A stretch of 64,000 bases of DNA, from assembly GCF_020520425.1 (NCBI RefSeq), contig NC_079490.1, forward strand, positions 60,863,017-60,927,016, given 5' to 3'. Shown here one piece after another: positions 61,899-64,000 of this stretch. Each line of letters opens with the position of its first letter. The first letter of the stretch is position 1. The stretch is from Spinacia oleracea. Taxonomy: Eukaryota; Streptophyta; Magnoliopsida; Caryophyllales; Amaranthaceae. The notes under the pieces are model-generated. The model saw only the letters and a list, made by a program, of their open reading frames with translations. It ran no database searches and had not been told where the DNA came from. The position numbers and the translations under genes were made by a program.

Positions 61899-64000
61899 TT
61901 GAATGTTTACTCTGTACTTGAATATTTTGGTACGCCTCTCCGTCGTACTCGAAGAAAGATCTTTGAGAGCTTGCCTAATCGGGCTGCTGAGGAGGATGCT
62001 TCTGACGTGGAGGCAGGGGAGCTGGAGGACGTGGAGATCGAAGGTACTGTCCCGCATGAGAAGACTTTTTTCGACAACTATGGCTGGAGGCGGGAGGACC
62101 TAGTCTTTAACCGGAGCCATCATCTGTCCCATCGACCGCCTATGGGTGTGGTATGCTTATTGTATTCTGCTTTAGCTTGCTTCTTTTTGGATCATGCTTT
62201 TTTGTATTGATTTTTCCTTATAGTAGACCGAGCATGTGGGCATCTATGTATTCTGGTCTTGGAGAGAGCTTGATAAAGCTTTCAAGTACATCTAGGATCA
62301 TGATGATACAAGGGTCTTGTGGGAGCGATCAGGCTTTGCCCCGTTCTGGGAGGCGGTCCAAGGCTTTGAGGGTGTCGCTAACGTTAAGGCCAGGACACAG
62401 GTCCTTTTGTAGTGGTGGTGGGACACCACTAACTCGCTCCATATGCGTTGGGGAGAGATTACGATCACCCCTTTCGACTTTGTTATGATCACAAGACTCC
62501 CTTTTCTAAGAGGGAGGTTGCATTTAACCTGGACTTGAAGTGAGGTATTCCTGGTGTCGGAGACTTTTTTGAGCCTATTGTGAGGAGATTGTCGCGCGAG
62601 GGTAACTTGTGCCCCTTGATGCAGATTCTTGTTGGTATTGAGTTTCCTGGTGAAACAACTAAGTTGAGGGTCCGCATCTTCCTCTTAGTGCTTGTCTGTC
62701 TAATGGTCATTCCGGACAGGAACAGTCGCGTACTGATACGCTACTTGGATCCTTTGAGGGACATGAGATCCAATCCTGGACTCAGTGGGGTAACTTAGCA
62801 TATGGCCACCTTTTGCACGAGATGAAGAATGCTTCGAGGATTGCCTTTTAGGACGCTACTGGCATGGTTGTTCTGTGGAGAGTGTTGGAGGTATTTACGA
62901 CTCCTTTTGTATTTTGTATTTGTAGGTTTGACTTATCCCTCATTTGTTTACAATTTGGGCGTACGAGCATTTTCCTGGCTTGGCGCCTGCTCGCCCTCAT
63001 GGTGCGGCTTACCCGTTTGCAGCTTCTTGGCGGGGCACAGAGCGTACCCGTGAGACTATGCAGTCATTCCGTAAGGCTTTGCGGATCACACCTTTTGGCG
63101 AGGTATGATTGTATCTTGAGAAGTCCTAAACTTCTTGCTATTTCCCGTATATCAATTGAACTTGTTGTTTTGTAGGTGATATTCCGCCCCTTTGATGGGG
63201 TGCCTATGCCAGAGTCGGCGATCCGTGTCCACTTTTTGACTGGACTGAGGGTGCTGATTTCGGGGCTTTACCGCTCCATGTGGTATTTGGGTGAGCGGGT
63301 TGTTATCCAGCATGTCTCTTCATCTCAGCTGGTTCCTTTTGATCCTCCCGAGTTCATGATGCTGAGTGTCCCAGCTATGAACCGAGTTTATAGGACAATC
63401 TTGGATCGAGGAAATGTTGACTCGCTATGCCTTCCCTGGGAGGGTTTTGTAGATAGGGGGCCATCTATGCGGCCTTCCTTGGACATTCTTAGATCGAGGC
63501 AATGTTGACTCGCTATGCCTTCCCTGGGAGGGTTTTGTGCGACCGGTAATTTTTGAATTTTGTACTTTGAATTTTATACTTGTCTTGATTGAACTGTCCT
63601 TTTGCACTGACTCTGTTTATCTGATTGCAGGTTGAAGAGACGTATCCCGATAATATCCCTTATGGAGACAGGGTTCTCTGCTATGCGGATGATGATGATG
63701 GGAAAAAGGTAGAGGTTCCGATTCCTGTGGCACCTTCTTCGGATTAGATGGATGCCAACGTCATTCCTAAGCGTTTTGTGGCTGTAAGTGTTTTTAACTC
63801 GTCATTGCCTTATTGTTTTGTAACAAGAAATTGAATCTTCAATCATGTATGCAGCCCTCTCGGGGAAAGTTACACCGTTGGATGGTGGTGATCGACTCTC
63901 TGAAGAAGCATTGTGTTAAACTGATCAAGAAGCTTGATGGTCGTGGTCGCACAATGAGTTTGTTGTTTCTGTGTATGTCGTACTTTAGAACTTTGTATAT
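61899..64000 (+). pseudogene. Plant mobile domain (PMD) gene, decayed, runs off the window
   Basis: Exon 61899-62150 encodes an acidic N-terminus. Exon 62224 on reads WRELDKAFKYI, then SGFAPFWEAVQGFEGV and MRWGEITITPFDFVMITRLP, which is the PMD core pattern. Later pieces are NLAYGHLLHEMKNASRI (about 62795), WAYEHFPGLAPARPHGAAYP (about 62960), an exon at 63179-63508 (IFRPFDGVPMPESAIRVHFL) and one at about 63632-63750. Stops at about 62291, 62407 and 62540 and frame changes show decay. PMD genes occur both as host regulators and inside transposons. No transposase is visible here, so its origin is open. An 88-bp partial duplication lies at 63403-63543. Confidence 0.8.
63403..63543 (+). repeat. 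88-bp-period partial tandem duplication in the PMD pseudogene
   Basis: GATCGAGG.AATGTTGACTCG and the following CTATGCCTTCCCTGGGAGGGTTTTGT occur at 63404-63450 and again at 63492-63538. The second copy terminates the open frame at 63508. Confidence 0.8.

Overview
The window is a plant nuclear stretch built almost entirely of nested transposable elements. It holds Ty1/copia retrotransposons with a tRNA-iMet-type primer site, CACTA (En/Spm) transposons with spliced transposase genes, a Helitron, LINE pieces, a higher-order satellite array, a fragment of a plant lipid-A-disaccharide synthase gene and a plant-mobile-domain pseudogene. AT-rich DNA, GT-AG introns and these families point to a dicot. 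A chenopod such as spinach is my guess, but no sequence shown here proves it.

The order of insertion can be read from split elements and target-site duplications (TSDs). Copia 'C' is the oldest. Only its 3' end is present (55291-61260), and its 5' part lies left of the window. A large CACTA ('CACTA1', from beyond base 1 to 55290) inserted into C. It carries a tandem array of 1.8-kb repeats (1-5446), a decayed TNP2-type transposase (9806-13332), a TNP1/Transposase_24-type gene (16348 to about 50961), a captured LPXB fragment (51914-52528) and a typical CACTA 3' end (54840-55290). Copia 'B' (20412-50601, TSD CTCTT) inserted into an exon of the TNP1-like gene. A solo LTR of the same family (21166-22563, TSD CGCGA) then inserted into B's 5' LTR. 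Copia 'A' (26279-44828, minus strand) inserted into B's gag. A second CACTA ('CACTA2', about 28276-37927) inserted into A. CACTA2 carries a 161-bp satellite organised in 6-mer and then 7-mer higher-order repeats (29107-37077), and a Helitron (29272-31342) inserted into that satellite. Separately, a 4149-bp LTR-like element (55886-60034, TSD CTAAT) split C's LTR.

The reconstruction checks itself. After removing the insertions, the internal regions of A and B are 7455 and 7454 bp, and the TNP1 exon reads in frame across the B insertion. Every protein-coding region seen has stops or frameshifts, so no element here looks autonomous now.

Right of C (61261-64000) lies a multi-exon plant-mobile-domain pseudogene that runs off the window. 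I see no intact single-copy host gene and no tRNA or rRNA gene. The points most worth following are the higher-order satellite carried by a transposon, the LPXB capture, the gag module swap between A and B, and the GATC-rich repeats inside CACTA1.
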